Under the pieces are notes generated by a model. That model saw only the letters and a program-made list of their open reading frames with translations. It ran no database searches and was not told the DNA's origin. Position numbers and translations under genes: made by a program. A DNA stretch of 64,000 nt from Pseudomonas kribbensis (GTDB taxonomy: Bacteria > Pseudomonadota > Gammaproteobacteria > Pseudomonadales > Pseudomonadaceae): positions 6,056,501-6,120,500 of the forward strand of contig NZ_CP029608.1 in the NCBI RefSeq assembly GCF_003352185.1, written 5' to 3'. Below are positions 27,809 through 36,932 of the stretch, one piece after another (the stretch's first letter is position 1; every line of letters begins with the position of its first letter).

Positions 27809-29056
27809 ATGGACGCTTTTAACTACCGTGGCGGGGAACTGTTCGCGGAAGGTGTGGCGCTGTCCGCCATCGCCGACCGCTTCGGCACACCGACCTACGT
27901 CTACTCCCGCGCCCACATCGAGGCCCAGTACCTGGCCTATGCCGATGCGCTGGCCGGCATGCCGCACCTGGTGTGCTTCGCGGTCAAGGCCAACTCCAAC
28001 CTCGGCGTTCTGAATGTCCTGGCCCGCATCGGCGCCGGTTTTGACATCGTTTCCCGTGGCGAGCTGGAACGCGTCCTGGCCGCCGGCGGCAGCCCTGACA
28101 AGATCGTGTTCTCCGGCGTCGGCAAGACCCGTGACGACATGCGTCGCGCACTGGAAGTCGGCGTGCATTGCTTCAACGTCGAATCCACCGACGAGCTGGA
28201 GCGCCTGCAAGTGGTCGCCGCCGAGCTGGGCATTCGTGCACCGATTTCCCTGCGCGTGAACCCGGACGTCGATGCCGGCACCCACCCGTACATTTCCACC
28301 GGTCTCAAAGAGAACAAGTTCGGCATCGCCATCGCCGACGCCGAAGACGTGTACGTGCGTGCCGCGCACCTGCCGAACCTGGAAGTGGTCGGCGTGGATT
28401 GCCACATCGGTTCGCAACTGACCACCCTGCCACCGTTCCTCGATGCGCTCGATCGCCTGCTTGATCTGGTGGACCGCCTGGGCGATTGCGGCATCCACCT
28501 GCGCCACATCGATCTCGGTGGTGGCCTGGGTGTGCGTTACCGCGATGAAGAGCCGCCATTGGCCGCCGATTACATCAAGGCCGTGCGCGAGCGTCTGGTC
28601 GGTCGTGACCTGGCGCTGGTGTTCGAACCGGGCCGCTTCATCGTCGCCAATGCCGGCGTGCTGCTGACCCAGGTCGAGTACCTCAAGCACACCGAGCACA
28701 AAGACTTCGCCATCGTCGATGCGGCGATGAACGACCTGATCCGCCCGGCCCTGTACCAGGCGTGGATGGACGTGACGGCGGTCAAGCCGCGCGACACCGC
28801 TGCACGCAAGTACGACGTGGTCGGCCCGATCTGCGAGACCGGCGATTTCCTCGCCAAGGATCGCGAACTGGCGCTGGAAGAAGGCGACCTGCTGGCCGTG
28901 CATTCGGCCGGGGCCTACGGTTTTGTGATGAGCTCCAACTACAACACTCGCGGCCGTGCCGCCGAAGTGCTGGTAGATGGCGATCAGGTATTTGAAGTGC
29001 GTCGCCGCGAGACCGTGGCCGAGCTGTTTGCCGGCGAAAGCCTGCTGCCGGAGTAA
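27809..29056 (+). CDS. lysA: Diaminopimelate decarboxylase
   Basis: A 415-residue PLP enzyme (fold III) that decarboxylates meso-diaminopimelate to lysine. The PLP lysine is K60 in CFAVKANSN; other marks are [12 protein letters not shown] near 196-207, the glycine-rich GGGLGVRY near 235-242 (PLP phosphate), [11 protein letters not shown] near 273-283 and [13 protein letters not shown] near 343-355. It sits between lptM and dapF, with four bases to dapF, so both enzymes acting on diaminopimelate are co-expressed. Confidence 0.95.
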   Translation: MDAFNYRGGELFAEGVALSAIADRFGTPTYVYSRAHIEAQYLAYADALAGMPHLVCFAVKANSNLGVLNVLARIGAGFDIVSRGELERVLAAGGSPDKIVFSGVGKTRDDMRRALEVGVHCFNVESTDELERLQVVAAELGIRAPISLRVNPDVDAGTHPYISTGLKENKFGIAIADAEDVYVRAAHLPNLEVVGVDCHIGSQLTTLPPFLDALDRLLDLVDRLGDCGIHLRHIDLGGGLGVRYRDEEPPLAADYIKAVRERLVGRDLALVFEPGRFIVANAGVLLTQVEYLKHTEHKDFAIVDAAMNDLIRPALYQAWMDVTAVKPRDTAARKYDVVGPICETGDFLAKDRELALEEGDLLAVHSAGAYGFVMSSNYNTRGRAAEVLVDGDQVFEVRRRETVAELFAGESLLPE

Positions 29057-29060
29057 CCCC

Positions 29061-29891
29061 ATGCTGCTGCGTTTTACCAAGATGCACGGCCTGGGCAACG
29101 ACTTCATGGTCCTCGACCTGGTCAGCCAGCACGCGCACATTCAGCCCAAGCACGCAAAAATGTGGGGCGACCGGCACACCGGCATCGGTTTCGACCAGTT
29201 GCTGATCGTCGAGGCGCCGAGCAATCCGGACGTGGATTTCCGTTACCGGATCTTCAACTCCGACGGCTCCGAAGTCGAACAGTGCGGTAACGGTGCACGC
29301 TGCTTCGCCCGCTTCGTGCTCGACAAGCGCCTGACCGCCAAGCGGCAGATCCGCGTCGAGACCAAGGGCGGCATCATCGAACTGGACGTGCGTAACGACG
29401 GCCAGATCGGCGTGAACATGGGTGCACCGCGTCAGGTGCCGGCGGACATTCCGTTCCAGGCGAGCGAGCAGGCCCTGAGCTATCAGGTCGATGTCGACGG
29501 TACATCGGTGGAACTGGCGGCAGTATCGATGGGTAACCCCCACGCGGTACTGCGCGTGCAGGACATCAACACCGCACCGGTGCATGAGCTGGGGCCGAAG
29601 ATCGAACACCATCCGCGCTTTCCGGCGCGGGTCAATGTCGGCTTCCTCCAGGTCATTGACCGTAACCGCGCACAATTGCGCGTCTGGGAACGCGGTGCCG
29701 GGGAAACCCAGGCCTGCGGTACCGGCGCCTGCGCTGCTGCTGTAGCTGCGATCAGCCAGGGGTGGATGGATTCGCCGCTATTGATCGACCTGCCGGGCGG
29801 GCGTCTGTCCATCGAATGGGCAGGCCCCGGCCAACCGGTGCTGATGACCGGTCCGGCAGTGCGTGTATACGAAGGACAAGTCCGTCTTTGA
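29061..29891 (+). CDS. dapF: Diaminopimelate epimerase
   Basis: A 276-residue cofactor-independent racemase converting LL- to meso-diaminopimelate. Both catalytic cysteines are present: one in [19 protein letters not shown] near residue 75 and one in [18 protein letters not shown] near 219. The start [18 protein letters not shown] is the family opening. The gene follows lysA by four bases and precedes a DUF484 gene by 13, as in the usual dapF-xerC gene string. Confidence 0.96.
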   Translation: MLLRFTKMHGLGNDFMVLDLVSQHAHIQPKHAKMWGDRHTGIGFDQLLIVEAPSNPDVDFRYRIFNSDGSEVEQCGNGARCFARFVLDKRLTAKRQIRVETKGGIIELDVRNDGQIGVNMGAPRQVPADIPFQASEQALSYQVDVDGTSVELAAVSMGNPHAVLRVQDINTAPVHELGPKIEHHPRFPARVNVGFLQVIDRNRAQLRVWERGAGETQACGTGACAAAVAAISQGWMDSPLLIDLPGGRLSIEWAGPGQPVLMTGPAVRVYEGQVRL

Positions 29892-29904
29892 GTGAGCACA
29901 AGCC

Positions 29905-30630
29905 ATGACCGATAAGCCTCAGGTACCCGCCCGACAGTCCGGTGAAACAGCGTCCGAGAGCCTGGAGGCGGCAGCGGTTGCCGCGTACCTGGAGGCTCAT
30001 CCGGACTTCTTCGTCGAGCACGAAGAGCTGCTGCCGTCTCTGCGCATCCCCCATCGTCGCGGCGACACCGTGTCGCTGGTCGAGCGACAGATGTCCATCC
30101 TGCGCGACCGCAACATCGAGATGCGCCACCGCCTCTCGCACTTGATGGACGTGGCCCGGGACAACGATCGCCTGTTCGACAAGACCCGCCGCCTGATCCT
30201 CGCCCTGATGGACGCCGCCACCCTGGAAGACGTGGTGATCAGCGTCGAAGACAGTCTGCGCCAGGACTTTCAGGTGCCCTTCGTCAGCCTGATCCTGCTC
30301 GGCGACAACCCGGCTCCGGTCGGCCGCTGGGTGACCCACGCCGACGCGCAGACCGCCATCGGCGGCCTGCTCACCGAAGGCAAGAGCGTCAGCGGCAGCC
30401 TGCGTGAACACGAACTGGACTTCCTGTTCGGCGAAGAGCAGCGCAAGCAGATCGGTTCCACCGCCGTGGTCGCCGTCAGCCACCAGGGCATTCACGGAAT
30501 CCTGGCCATCGCCAGCCGCGATCCGCAGCACTACAAAAGTTCGGTCGGCACGCTGTTCCTCAGTTACATCGCCGAAGTCATGGGCCGCGTGCTGCCACGG
30601 GTCAACAGCTCCCTGCGCTCGGTACGCTGA
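29905..30630 (+). CDS. DUF484 (GAF-like) family protein
   Basis: A 241-residue soluble protein. The family signature [26 protein letters not shown] lies in part at 25-50, followed by [19 protein letters not shown] and a GAF-like beta domain from about 90 to 235. In gammaproteobacteria this gene sits between dapF and xerC, as here, with xerC two bases downstream. Its biochemical role is not established. Confidence 0.88.
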   Translation: MTDKPQVPARQSGETASESLEAAAVAAYLEAHPDFFVEHEELLPSLRIPHRRGDTVSLVERQMSILRDRNIEMRHRLSHLMDVARDNDRLFDKTRRLILALMDAATLEDVVISVEDSLRQDFQVPFVSLILLGDNPAPVGRWVTHADAQTAIGGLLTEGKSVSGSLREHELDFLFGEEQRKQIGSTAVVAVSHQGIHGILAIASRDPQHYKSSVGTLFLSYIAEVMGRVLPRVNSSLRSVR

Positions 30631-30632
30631 GC

Positions 30633-31532
30633 ATGGAACGGCAACTGGACGCTTACTGCGAACACCTGCGCAGTGAGCGGCAGGTGTCGCCGCATACGCT
30701 GTCGGCCTACCGCCGCGACCTCGACAAGGTCCTCGGCTGGTGCAACAAACAGAACGTCGGCAGCTGGCAGGCCCTGGACATCCAGCGCTTGCGCAGCCTG
30801 ATCGCCCGCCTGCATGCCCAGGGCCAGTCCTCACGCAGCCTGGCGCGCCTGCTGTCGGCGGTGCGCGGGCTCTATCACTATCTGAATCGCGAAGGCCTCT
30901 GCGATCACGACCCGGCCACCGGCCTGACACCACCCAAAGGCGAACGCCGCCTGCCGAAAACCCTCGATACCGACCGGGCGCTGCAACTGCTTGAAGGCGC
31001 GGTCGAGGACGACTTTCTGGCCCGACGCGATCAGGCGATTCTGGAATTGTTCTATTCCTCGGGCCTGCGTCTGTCGGAGCTGACCGGGCTCAATCTCGAT
31101 CAACTCGACCTTGCCGACGGCATGGTTCAGGTGCTCGGCAAGGGCAGCAAGACACGTCTGTTGCCCGTCGGCAAAAAGGCCCGGGAAGCGCTGGAGCAAT
31201 GGTTGCCATTGCGAGCGCTGACCAACCCGGCGGACGATGCGGTGTTCGTCAGCCAGCAAGGCCGACGCCTCGGCCCACGAGCGATTCAGGTGCGGGTCAA
31301 ACTGGCCGGCGAACGCGAACTGGGGCAGAACCTGCATCCGCACATGCTGCGGCACTCTTTCGCCAGCCACTTGCTGGAGTCCTCCCAGGACCTGCGCGCG
31401 GTGCAGGAACTGCTCGGCCACTCGGACATCAAGACCACCCAGATCTATACCCACCTGGACTTCCAGCATCTGGCGGCGGTCTACGACAGCGCCCACCCAC
31501 GGGCCAAACGCATGAAAGGCGATGATTCATGA
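30633..31532 (+). CDS. xerC: Site-specific tyrosine recombinase XerC
   Basis: A 299-residue recombinase that with XerD resolves chromosome dimers at dif. The N-terminal SAM-like core-binding domain begins with [19 protein letters not shown]. Catalytic residues are visible: Arg in [11 protein letters not shown], Lys in [11 protein letters not shown], His and Arg in [13 protein letters not shown], His in [16 protein letters not shown] and nucleophile Tyr272 in the same block. It overlaps the next gene by four bases (ATGA). In P. aeruginosa the orthologue is called sss. Confidence 0.95.
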   Translation: MERQLDAYCEHLRSERQVSPHTLSAYRRDLDKVLGWCNKQNVGSWQALDIQRLRSLIARLHAQGQSSRSLARLLSAVRGLYHYLNREGLCDHDPATGLTPPKGERRLPKTLDTDRALQLLEGAVEDDFLARRDQAILELFYSSGLRLSELTGLNLDQLDLADGMVQVLGKGSKTRLLPVGKKAREALEQWLPLRALTNPADDAVFVSQQGRRLGPRAIQVRVKLAGERELGQNLHPHMLRHSFASHLLESSQDLRAVQELLGHSDIKTTQIYTHLDFQHLAAVYDSAHPRAKRMKGDDS

Positions 31533-32233
31533 GCATCCAGTTGATCACCTTCGACCTCGACGACACCCTGTGGGACACCGCTCCGGTGATCGTCAGCGCC
31601 GAAGCGGTTTTGCGCCAGTGGCTGAGCGAGCATGCGCCGAAGCTGGGCGCGGTGCCGGTGGAACATCTGTGGTCGATCCGCGAGCGGGTGCTGGCCAGCG
31701 AACCGGGACTCAAGCACCGCATCAGCGCGCTGCGCCGGCGGGTGCTATTTCATGCTTTGGAAGAGTCCGGATATGCCCACGACGAAGCGTCGGAACTGGC
31801 GGACAAGAGCTTTGAAGTGTTTCTGCATGCCCGGCATCAGATCGAAGTGTTCCCGGAAGTCGAGCCGATCCTGGAAACCCTCGCCAAACATTACGCCCTC
31901 GGCGTAGTCACCAACGGCAACGCCGATGTGCGTCGCCTCGGGCTGGCGGATTACTTCAAATTTGCGCTGTGCGCCGAAGACATCGGCATCGCCAAGCCGG
32001 ATGCGCGGCTGTTCCATGAAGCCCTGCAACGTGGTGGCGTGAGTGCCGAGGCGGCGGTGCATATTGGCGATCATCCGGGAGATGACATTGCCGGAGCGCA
32101 GCAGGCGGGCTTGCGCGCGATCTGGTTCAACCCGGCGGGCAAGGTCTGGGAAGCGGAGCGCCTGCCGGATGCCGAAATTCGCAGCCTGAACGATCTGCCA
32201 GCAGTGCTCGCCCGCTGGAACAGCCGCGGCTAG
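31529..32233 (+). CDS. HAD superfamily hydrolase
   Basis: A 234-residue haloacid dehalogenase-type phosphatase. Motif I is [10 protein letters not shown] (residues 8-17, nucleophile Asp and acid Asp), motif II is VVTNGNADV near 129-137, motif III is Lys in IAKPDARLF near 155-163, and motif IV is [17 protein letters not shown] near 175-191. A helical cap lies between motifs I and II. Related proteins hydrolyse flavin or sugar phosphates; the substrate here is unknown. It ends the lptM operon before a terminator. Confidence 0.88.
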   Translation: MSIQLITFDLDDTLWDTAPVIVSAEAVLRQWLSEHAPKLGAVPVEHLWSIRERVLASEPGLKHRISALRRRVLFHALEESGYAHDEASELADKSFEVFLHARHQIEVFPEVEPILETLAKHYALGVVTNGNADVRRLGLADYFKFALCAEDIGIAKPDARLFHEALQRGGVSAEAAVHIGDHPGDDIAGAQQAGLRAIWFNPAGKVWEAERLPDAEIRSLNDLPAVLARWNSRG

Positions 32234-32249
32234 TTTTCTTTCGCCCATG

Positions 32250-32279
32250 AAAAAGCCCGCAGCGACGGCGGGCTTTTTC
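32250..32279. terminator. Bidirectional terminator between HAD gene and sutA
   Basis: A5-GCCCGC (32255-32260), a seven-base loop, then GCGGGC-T5 (32268-32278). It lies between convergent genes and works in both directions. Confidence 0.85.
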
Positions 32280-32298
32280 AGCAAGCAAGCGGCACGCC

Positions 32299-32625
32299 TC
32301 AGATAGGGCGGCTGCCGTACTTGTTGTCCGGCTTCTTGGGCGGATCGGCGACCACGTTGGCCTCCACTTCCTGCACTTTGCCGCCACGGGCAAGGAACTC
32401 TTCCATGGCCTTGGCCAGGGCATCGCGCTCCTTGTTCTTGGCTTCGATGCTCGGCAACTCGTCGACCGACACCGCAGCCTTGGCCTTGCCTTTGGCAGCC
32501 GGGGCCGGCGTATCGTCACCGCCATCGTCTTCAGCAACGTCTTCCGCTGCCGCTTCCAGACCGTCTTCGGCCTCGTCTTCGTCGCCTACTTCGAGGTCGT
32601 CGTTTTCCAGATCATCGTCGCTCAT
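32299..32625 (-). CDS. sutA: RNA polymerase-binding regulator SutA
   Basis: A 108-residue, largely disordered acidic protein. The N-terminal 45 residues are almost all Asp/Glu/Ala (DDDLENDDLEVGDEDEAED), the middle has a short basic Lys/Ala stretch, then a predicted helix (LPSIEAKNKERDALAKAMEEF) and a tail VVADPPKKPDNKYGSRPI. This layout matches SutA, the pseudomonad factor that binds RNA polymerase and raises transcription in slow or non-growing cells. It lies between the xerC string and amtB, in line with P. aeruginosa gene order. Confidence 0.88.
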   Translation of the reverse strand: MSDDDLENDDLEVGDEDEAEDGLEAAAEDVAEDDGGDDTPAPAAKGKAKAAVSVDELPSIEAKNKERDALAKAMEEFLARGGKVQEVEANVVADPPKKPDNKYGSRPI

Positions 32626-32727
32626 GTTCTACCTCATGACTTGCGAAAAGCAGATTAGTTATAGACCAGCTTTGGCGACTGTCGAAAGTCGCCGTAAAAA
32701 AATCGGTAACCATTGGTGACCAACGGT

Positions 32728-33153
32728 TTATGCCCCTTCACCGTGCAAGGTGGCGAGGACTTTGCGGGCACCGCCATGATCGCGATGCTCGCCCAGGTAA
32801 ACGCCTTGCCAGGTGCCCAGTGCCAGTCGACCCGCCGTTACCGGCAAACTGATCTGGCAGCCCAGCACGCTGGCCTTGAAGTGCGCCGGGAGGTCGTCCA
32901 GGCCTTCGTCGTTATGCTCATAGCCGTCTGTTCCTTGTGGGATCAGACGATTGAAAAATCGTTCGAAGTCGCGACGTACCGCCGGATCGGCGTTCTCGTT
33001 GATGGTCAACGACGCCGAGGTATGCTGTAGCCACAAATGCAACAGACCGACCCGGCATGCCTTGATTTCGGGCAGTCCGGCGAGCAACTCTTCCGTTACC
33101 AGATGAAAGCCCCGGGGCCGTGCCCGCAGGGTTATCAGAGTCTGTTGCCACAT
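32728..33153 (-). CDS. YjbQ family protein (secondary thiamine-phosphate synthase-like)
   Basis: A 141-residue protein of the YjbQ/UPF0047 family. The hallmark [20 protein letters not shown] lies near 43-62, with GLLHLWLQ before it and the metal-site block [20 protein letters not shown] following near 72-91; near the end is [15 protein letters not shown]. The family folds as a trimeric barrel with a conserved His cluster and can partially replace thiamine-phosphate synthase in E. coli, but its physiological role is unsettled. The start at 33153 (MWQQTLITL) fits the family and follows AGAACTG. Confidence 0.87.
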   Translation of the reverse strand: MWQQTLITLRARPRGFHLVTEELLAGLPEIKACRVGLLHLWLQHTSASLTINENADPAVRRDFERFFNRLIPQGTDGYEHNDEGLDDLPAHFKASVLGCQISLPVTAGRLALGTWQGVYLGEHRDHGGARKVLATLHGEGA

Positions 33154-33324
33154 ACAGTTCTCCGCACGTTCGGGGCGCATTCTAGCGCGCTCTGAAAAAA
33201 AACAAAGGCCCTAATATTCCTTCAATGATGTAAGCCATTGGCCGTAGAAAAACACCCATCGTAAACACGACCAAAGCAGTACGAAAAATCCATTCAGCCA
33301 CATCAGGGATGACAAATTCCGGAC

Positions 33325-33356
33325 AAAAAAATGCCCGGCGAACCGGGCAAGTTTTT
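33325..33356 (-). terminator. Terminator of amtB
   Basis: On the minus strand TGCCCGG-TTCG-CCGGGCA with a UUCG tetraloop, followed by T7. It lies just after the amtB stop codon. Confidence 0.88.
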
Positions 33357-33368
33357 TGAGGCGCGTTC

Positions 33369-34706
33369 TTACAGGTTGTAGCCGCGCTCGTTGTGTTGTG
33401 CCAGGTCCAGGCCCACCGATTCTTCTTCCTCGGTAACGCGCAGCCCCATCACGGCATCCAGTACCTTGAGGATGATGAAGGTGACGATCGCGGTGTAGAT
33501 CACCGTGAAGCCGACGCCTTTGCACTGAATCCACACTTGGGAGGCGATGTCGGTAACGGTACCGAAACCACCCAGCGCCGGAGCAGCGAACACACCGGTG
33601 AGGATTGCGCCGAGGATACCGCCGATACCGTGCACGCCGAAGGCGTCCAGGGAGTCGTCATAACCGAGTTTGCGTTTCAGGCTGGTGGCGCAGAAGAAGC
33701 ACACCACGCCAGCGGCCAGGCCGATGATCAGCGAGCCCATCGGGCCCACGGTGCCGGCCGCCGGAGTGATTGCCACCAGACCGGCAACCACGCCCGATGC
33801 GATACCCAGTGCACTTGGTTTGCCGTGGGTGATCCACTCGGCGAACATCCAGCCCAGTGCAGCGGCGGCGGTTGCGATCTGAGTGACCAGCATCGCCATG
33901 CCGGCAGTGCCGTTGGCTGCAGCAGCGGAGCCGGCGTTGAAGCCGAACCAGCCGACCCACAGCATCGCCGCGCCCATCAGGGTGTAACCGAGGTTGTGCG
34001 GCGCCATCGGGGTGGTCGGGAAGCCTTTGCGCTTGCCCAGCACCAGGCACGCCACCAGCCCGGCGATACCGGCGTTGATGTGCACCACGGTGCCGCCGGC
34101 GAAATCGAGCACGCCCCAGTCACCCAGCAACGAACCCGGACCGCTCCAGACCATGTGTGCAATCGGCGCGTAAACCAGGGTGAACCAGACGCCCATGAAC
34201 ACCAGCATCGCGGAGAACTTCATACGCTCGGCGAAGGCACCGACGATCAGCGCCGGGGTGATGATGGCGAAGGTCATCTGGTAGGTAACGAATACCGCTT
34301 CAGGGAACAGCGCGGTCGGGCCGGTAATGCTGGCCGGGGTGACGCCCGCGAGGAAGGCCTTGCCGAAGCTGCCGACGAAGGAGTTGAAGTTGACGACGTT
34401 GGCTTCCATCCCGGTGGTGTCGAACGCCATGCTGTAGCCATAAATGAACCACAGGATGGTGACCAGGCCGGTAATGGCGAAGCACTGCATCATCACGGAA
34501 AGAATGTTTTTCGACCGCACCATGCCGCCGTAGAACAGCGCCAGGCCCGGAATGGTCATGAACAGCACGAGGGCCGTCGAGGTCAGCATCCAGGCGGTAT
34601 CGCCGGAATTGAGGACTGGAGGCGCCACCGGATCTGCCGCCAAAGCCAGGCCGGGCATTACGATGGACAACAGGGCGCCTAGCCCTGCGAATTTACGCAG
34701 AGTCAT
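33369..34706 (-). CDS. amtB: Ammonium transporter AmtB
   Basis: A 445-residue inner-membrane channel with a cleaved signal peptide (LALA|AD near 23) and eleven transmembrane helices. Family marks include TALVLFMTIPGLALFYGGM near 43-61, GGTVVHINAGIAGLV with the first pore His, and FGVHGIGGILGAILTG with the second pore His. It conducts ammonium and is gated by the PII protein GlnK, whose gene lies 37 bases upstream. The start at 34706 follows CAGGAGAAAAC, a strong ribosome site; a 39-codon in-frame extension is not a signal peptide. Confidence 0.95.
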   Translation of the reverse strand: MTLRKFAGLGALLSIVMPGLALAADPVAPPVLNSGDTAWMLTSTALVLFMTIPGLALFYGGMVRSKNILSVMMQCFAITGLVTILWFIYGYSMAFDTTGMEANVVNFNSFVGSFGKAFLAGVTPASITGPTALFPEAVFVTYQMTFAIITPALIVGAFAERMKFSAMLVFMGVWFTLVYAPIAHMVWSGPGSLLGDWGVLDFAGGTVVHINAGIAGLVACLVLGKRKGFPTTPMAPHNLGYTLMGAAMLWVGWFGFNAGSAAAANGTAGMAMLVTQIATAAAALGWMFAEWITHGKPSALGIASGVVAGLVAITPAAGTVGPMGSLIIGLAAGVVCFFCATSLKRKLGYDDSLDAFGVHGIGGILGAILTGVFAAPALGGFGTVTDIASQVWIQCKGVGFTVIYTAIVTFIILKVLDAVMGLRVTEEEESVGLDLAQHNERGYNL

Positions 34707-34743
34707 ATTGTTTTCTCCTGGGGCGTTGGGTTTGTGGCGGCGT

Positions 34744-35495
<752 letters not shown>

Positions 35496-35756
35496 ATGCT
35501 CGCGCCCAAAGACTTCCTCGACGCCCTGAGCGGCACCGCCTCCCGCCTGTTCAGCGGCGACACGCCATTGCCAAAAGCCGAAATCGAAAGCCAGTTCAAG
35601 ATGCTGCTGCAAAGTGCGTTCAGCAAACTGGATCTGGTGAGCCGGGAAGAATTCGATAGTCAGATGGTGGTGCTGGCGCGTACTCGCGCCCGGCTTGAGA
35701 GCCTTGAGGCGAAGGTGGCGGAAATGGAAGCGAAGCTGACGCCGCCGGCTGAGTGA
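35496..35756 (+). CDS. ubiK: Ubiquinone biosynthesis accessory factor UbiK
   Basis: An 86-residue protein of the BMFP/YqiC family: a short N-terminal helix (LAPKDFLDALSGTASRLFSG), a linker, then a long coiled coil (SREEFDSQMVVLARTRARLESLEAKVAEMEAKL). UbiK works with UbiJ in the Ubi metabolon that carries out aerobic ubiquinone hydroxylation, and can associate with membranes. The ATG follows TCCAGGAC. It is monocistronic, facing a small minus-strand gene across a shared hairpin. Confidence 0.9.
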   Translation: MLAPKDFLDALSGTASRLFSGDTPLPKAEIESQFKMLLQSAFSKLDLVSREEFDSQMVVLARTRARLESLEAKVAEMEAKLTPPAE

Positions 35757-35765
35757 GACAAGAAG

Positions 35766-35798
35766 CTAAAACCGCTCCTGCCGAGGCAGGAACGGTTT
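35766..35798. terminator. Hairpin terminator shared by ubiK and the 49-codon gene
   Basis: AAACCG and TCCTGCC (35769-35782) pair with GGCAGGA and CGGTTT (35785-35798), with one C-A mismatch. On the minus strand the right arm ends in GGTTTTAG, whose TAG is the stop codon of the small gene, so this hairpin is also coding. Confidence 0.7.
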
Positions 35799-35915
35799 CC
35801 GTCGGTTCAATTCCTGCAGCGAATTATTCCAACGGTCTCGCAGAATCTCGTACAGGCGAAAAGCCCATAGCGCGATCCTGACGAGGCGCCACATATGTTT
35901 AAGAAACTTAGACAT
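35766..35915 (-). CDS. Small basic amphipathic protein, unrecognised
   Basis: A 49-residue open frame starting MSKFLKHMWRLVRIALWAFR. It is rich in Arg, Trp and Leu; residues 4-29 would form a basic amphipathic or membrane-active helix with Trp at 9, 17 and 29. The start has an ideal Shine-Dalgarno (AAGGAGGG, nine bases before the ATG) set inside a perfect 8-bp hairpin (35918-35943). The last ten residues (KPFLPRQERF) are encoded by a transcription terminator hairpin. A candidate promoter lies about 160 bases upstream (36073-36101). I do not recognise a family. A type I toxin-like peptide, a leader peptide or a small membrane protein are all possible. Confidence 0.6.
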   Translation of the reverse strand: MSKFLKHMWRLVRIALWAFRLYEILRDRWNNSLQELNRRKPFLPRQERF

Positions 35916-35917
35916 AT

Positions 35918-35943
35918 TTTGGCCCTCCTTGCGTGGGGCCAAA
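35918..35943 (-). promoter_or_regulatory. Hairpin sequestering the Shine-Dalgarno of the 49-codon gene
   Basis: On the minus strand TTTGGCCC (35943-35936) pairs perfectly with GGGCCAAA (35925-35918) around the ten-base loop CACGCAAGGA. The Shine-Dalgarno AAGGAGGG is split between the loop and the 3' arm, and the ATG follows two bases later. There is no T-tract, so this is not a terminator. It looks like a translational control element. Confidence 0.6.
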
Positions 35944-36012
35944 CCTCCGATGCTCTTTCCGGCGTACGAACACTTTCGGGACTACACGTGAGTGTGCCCA
36001 CCAAGGCGGCCG

Positions 36013-36054
36013 GGTGTGGATCCCCCGAAAAAGCACCGGCACGGATCTCACACC
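36013..36054. repeat. Imperfect inverted repeat in the leader of the 49-codon gene
   Basis: GGTGTGGATCC (36013-36023) pairs with GGATCTCACACC (36043-36054) with a single bulge. On the minus strand it would lie within the predicted 150-base leader. Confidence 0.5.
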
Positions 36055-36072
36055 GTGTCGAGGGACATGAAA

Positions 36073-36101
36073 TTTTTACGCTCCCGGCCACACTCCGTGA
36101 A
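36073..36101 (-). promoter_or_regulatory. Candidate promoter for the 49-codon gene
   Basis: On the minus strand TTCACG (plus 36096-36101), a 17-base spacer and TAAAAA (plus 36073-36078). Each hexamer matches four of six consensus bases. The leader to the start codon would be about 150 bases. Confidence 0.35.
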
Positions 36102-36335
36102 CACTCCATGAGTGGGCATCGTCGCAGCGGATGGTATTGCAGTCCTTCAAAATGCATTTAAACAAGTTGTATCAAGCCATTAAGCATGTTTTCCCGGCTT
36201 ATCTGACACGTCATGTCCTGATGGGCGCCAAGTGGCTTTGACGCTTGCATCAAGAAGCAAACCTGCATACCCTCAGCGAACGTGAGTGTGTCCACTAAGG
36301 ATGCGCAGGCCTTGGCCTCACCGAAGCCTGCAACT

Positions 36336-36365
36336 AAAAACCGTCTCCTCAAGGCGGTTTTTTTT
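36336..36365 (+). terminator. Rho-independent terminator, orphan
   Basis: A5-CCGTCT, a five-base loop, then AGGCGG-T8, with one G-T pair. No recognised gene ends before it on the plus strand, so it may close a small RNA. A nearly identical terminator lies at 36767-36794. Confidence 0.75.
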
Positions 36366-36468
36366 CGCCTCGAGATAGATGCGACAATCGGTTTTCTGTG
36401 GAGTAGTCGCAGCGAACTTTTAGCTCCCAAGTCGTATCAACCTGAATCCGCCCGAACCAACGTCCTTC

Positions 36469-36526
36469 ACTTACGTAAGTACCGTCCTACAAGGACTGCC
36501 CCCCACGCCTGATTACGTGAGTATCC
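36469..36526 (+). promoter_or_regulatory. Possible tandem operator
   Basis: The perfect 12-bp palindrome ACTTACGTAAGT (36469-36480) is followed 42 bases later by the related TTACGTGAGTATCC (36513-36526), a spacing of four helical turns. They lie 60-110 bases before the 56-codon gene. Confidence 0.4.
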
Positions 36527-36584
36527 CTGCCTTCGCTACCCTCTGCGGCCTGATCCAAACAGAACACAGACACGAGAGCTGTCT

Positions 36585-36755
36585 ATGAAACAGAAGAAAC
36601 AGAAAAAACAGCCGTTACTCGCATCCAGGCTTCGTGCAGAAACGCCCAGTTTGGCCGATACGGTTTCTGCCAGTCAGCGGCATTTTTTGAAGGTCGCCGC
36701 GGCCTATGGCAAAGAATTGGAGCCTGATGGCTGGCTCGCCGGTGGCGGAACCTGA
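36585..36755 (+). CDS. Small Lys/Gln-rich hypothetical protein
   Basis: A 56-residue open frame beginning MKQKKQKKQPLLASRLRAET. The first nine residues are almost only Lys and Gln, the middle (SLADTVSASQRHFLKVAAAYG) is a likely helix and the end is Gly-rich (WLAGGGT). The ribosome site is modest (GAGAG, ten bases before the ATG). A strong terminator begins 12 bases after the stop codon, which supports a discrete transcript. No signal peptide or known family is apparent. Confidence 0.5.
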   Translation: MKQKKQKKQPLLASRLRAETPSLADTVSASQRHFLKVAAAYGKELEPDGWLAGGGT

Positions 36756-36766
36756 ATCTCGCATTA

Positions 36767-36794
36767 AAAGACCGTCTAGTAGGCGGTTTTTTTT
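36767..36794 (+). terminator. Terminator of the 56-codon gene
   Basis: ACCGTCT (36771-36777), loop AGT, AGGCGGT (36781-36787) and a T8 run. The stem and the following CGCCT are the same as in the terminator at 36336-36365. Confidence 0.85.
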
Positions 36795-36932
36795 CGCCTG
36801 AAGATTAGTCATGTCTATTTCAGCAACATCCAGTGAAGCTTTGCCCAGGCAACTGTCCCTTCAACTCCCTCCTCCCCGACTACCCTTAAAAAACCCGCAG
36901 GAAGCGGCCCCCGATTCACTCAAGGAACGACC
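36795..36932. other. Leader of the comM-type gene
   Basis: 138 bases before the comM-type ATG. A short in-frame open stretch is present, but nothing with a ribosome site or recognisable product was seen. Confidence 0.3.

Larger units (their letters stand above)
35980..36300 (+). repeat. Diverged 20-bp direct repeat
   Basis: CGTGAGTGTGYCCACYAAGG occurs at 35987-36006 and again at 36281-36300, differing only at the two Y positions. It lies in a lower-GC interval with no recognised gene on the plus strand. Confidence 0.55.

Noticed and set aside
35895..36161. An 88-codon plus-strand open frame opposite the small minus-strand gene
   Set aside because: It lacks a good ribosome site, its start lies within the codons of the better-supported minus-strand gene, and its composition is uneven.
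36152..36241. A 29-codon plus-strand frame beginning MHLNKLYQAIKHVF
   Set aside because: No ribosome site and no conservation evidence. It might be a remnant, but cannot be supported.
36282..36512. A 76-codon plus-strand frame starting in the second 20-bp repeat
   Set aside because: It reads straight through a strong terminator (36336-36365) and has no ribosome site.
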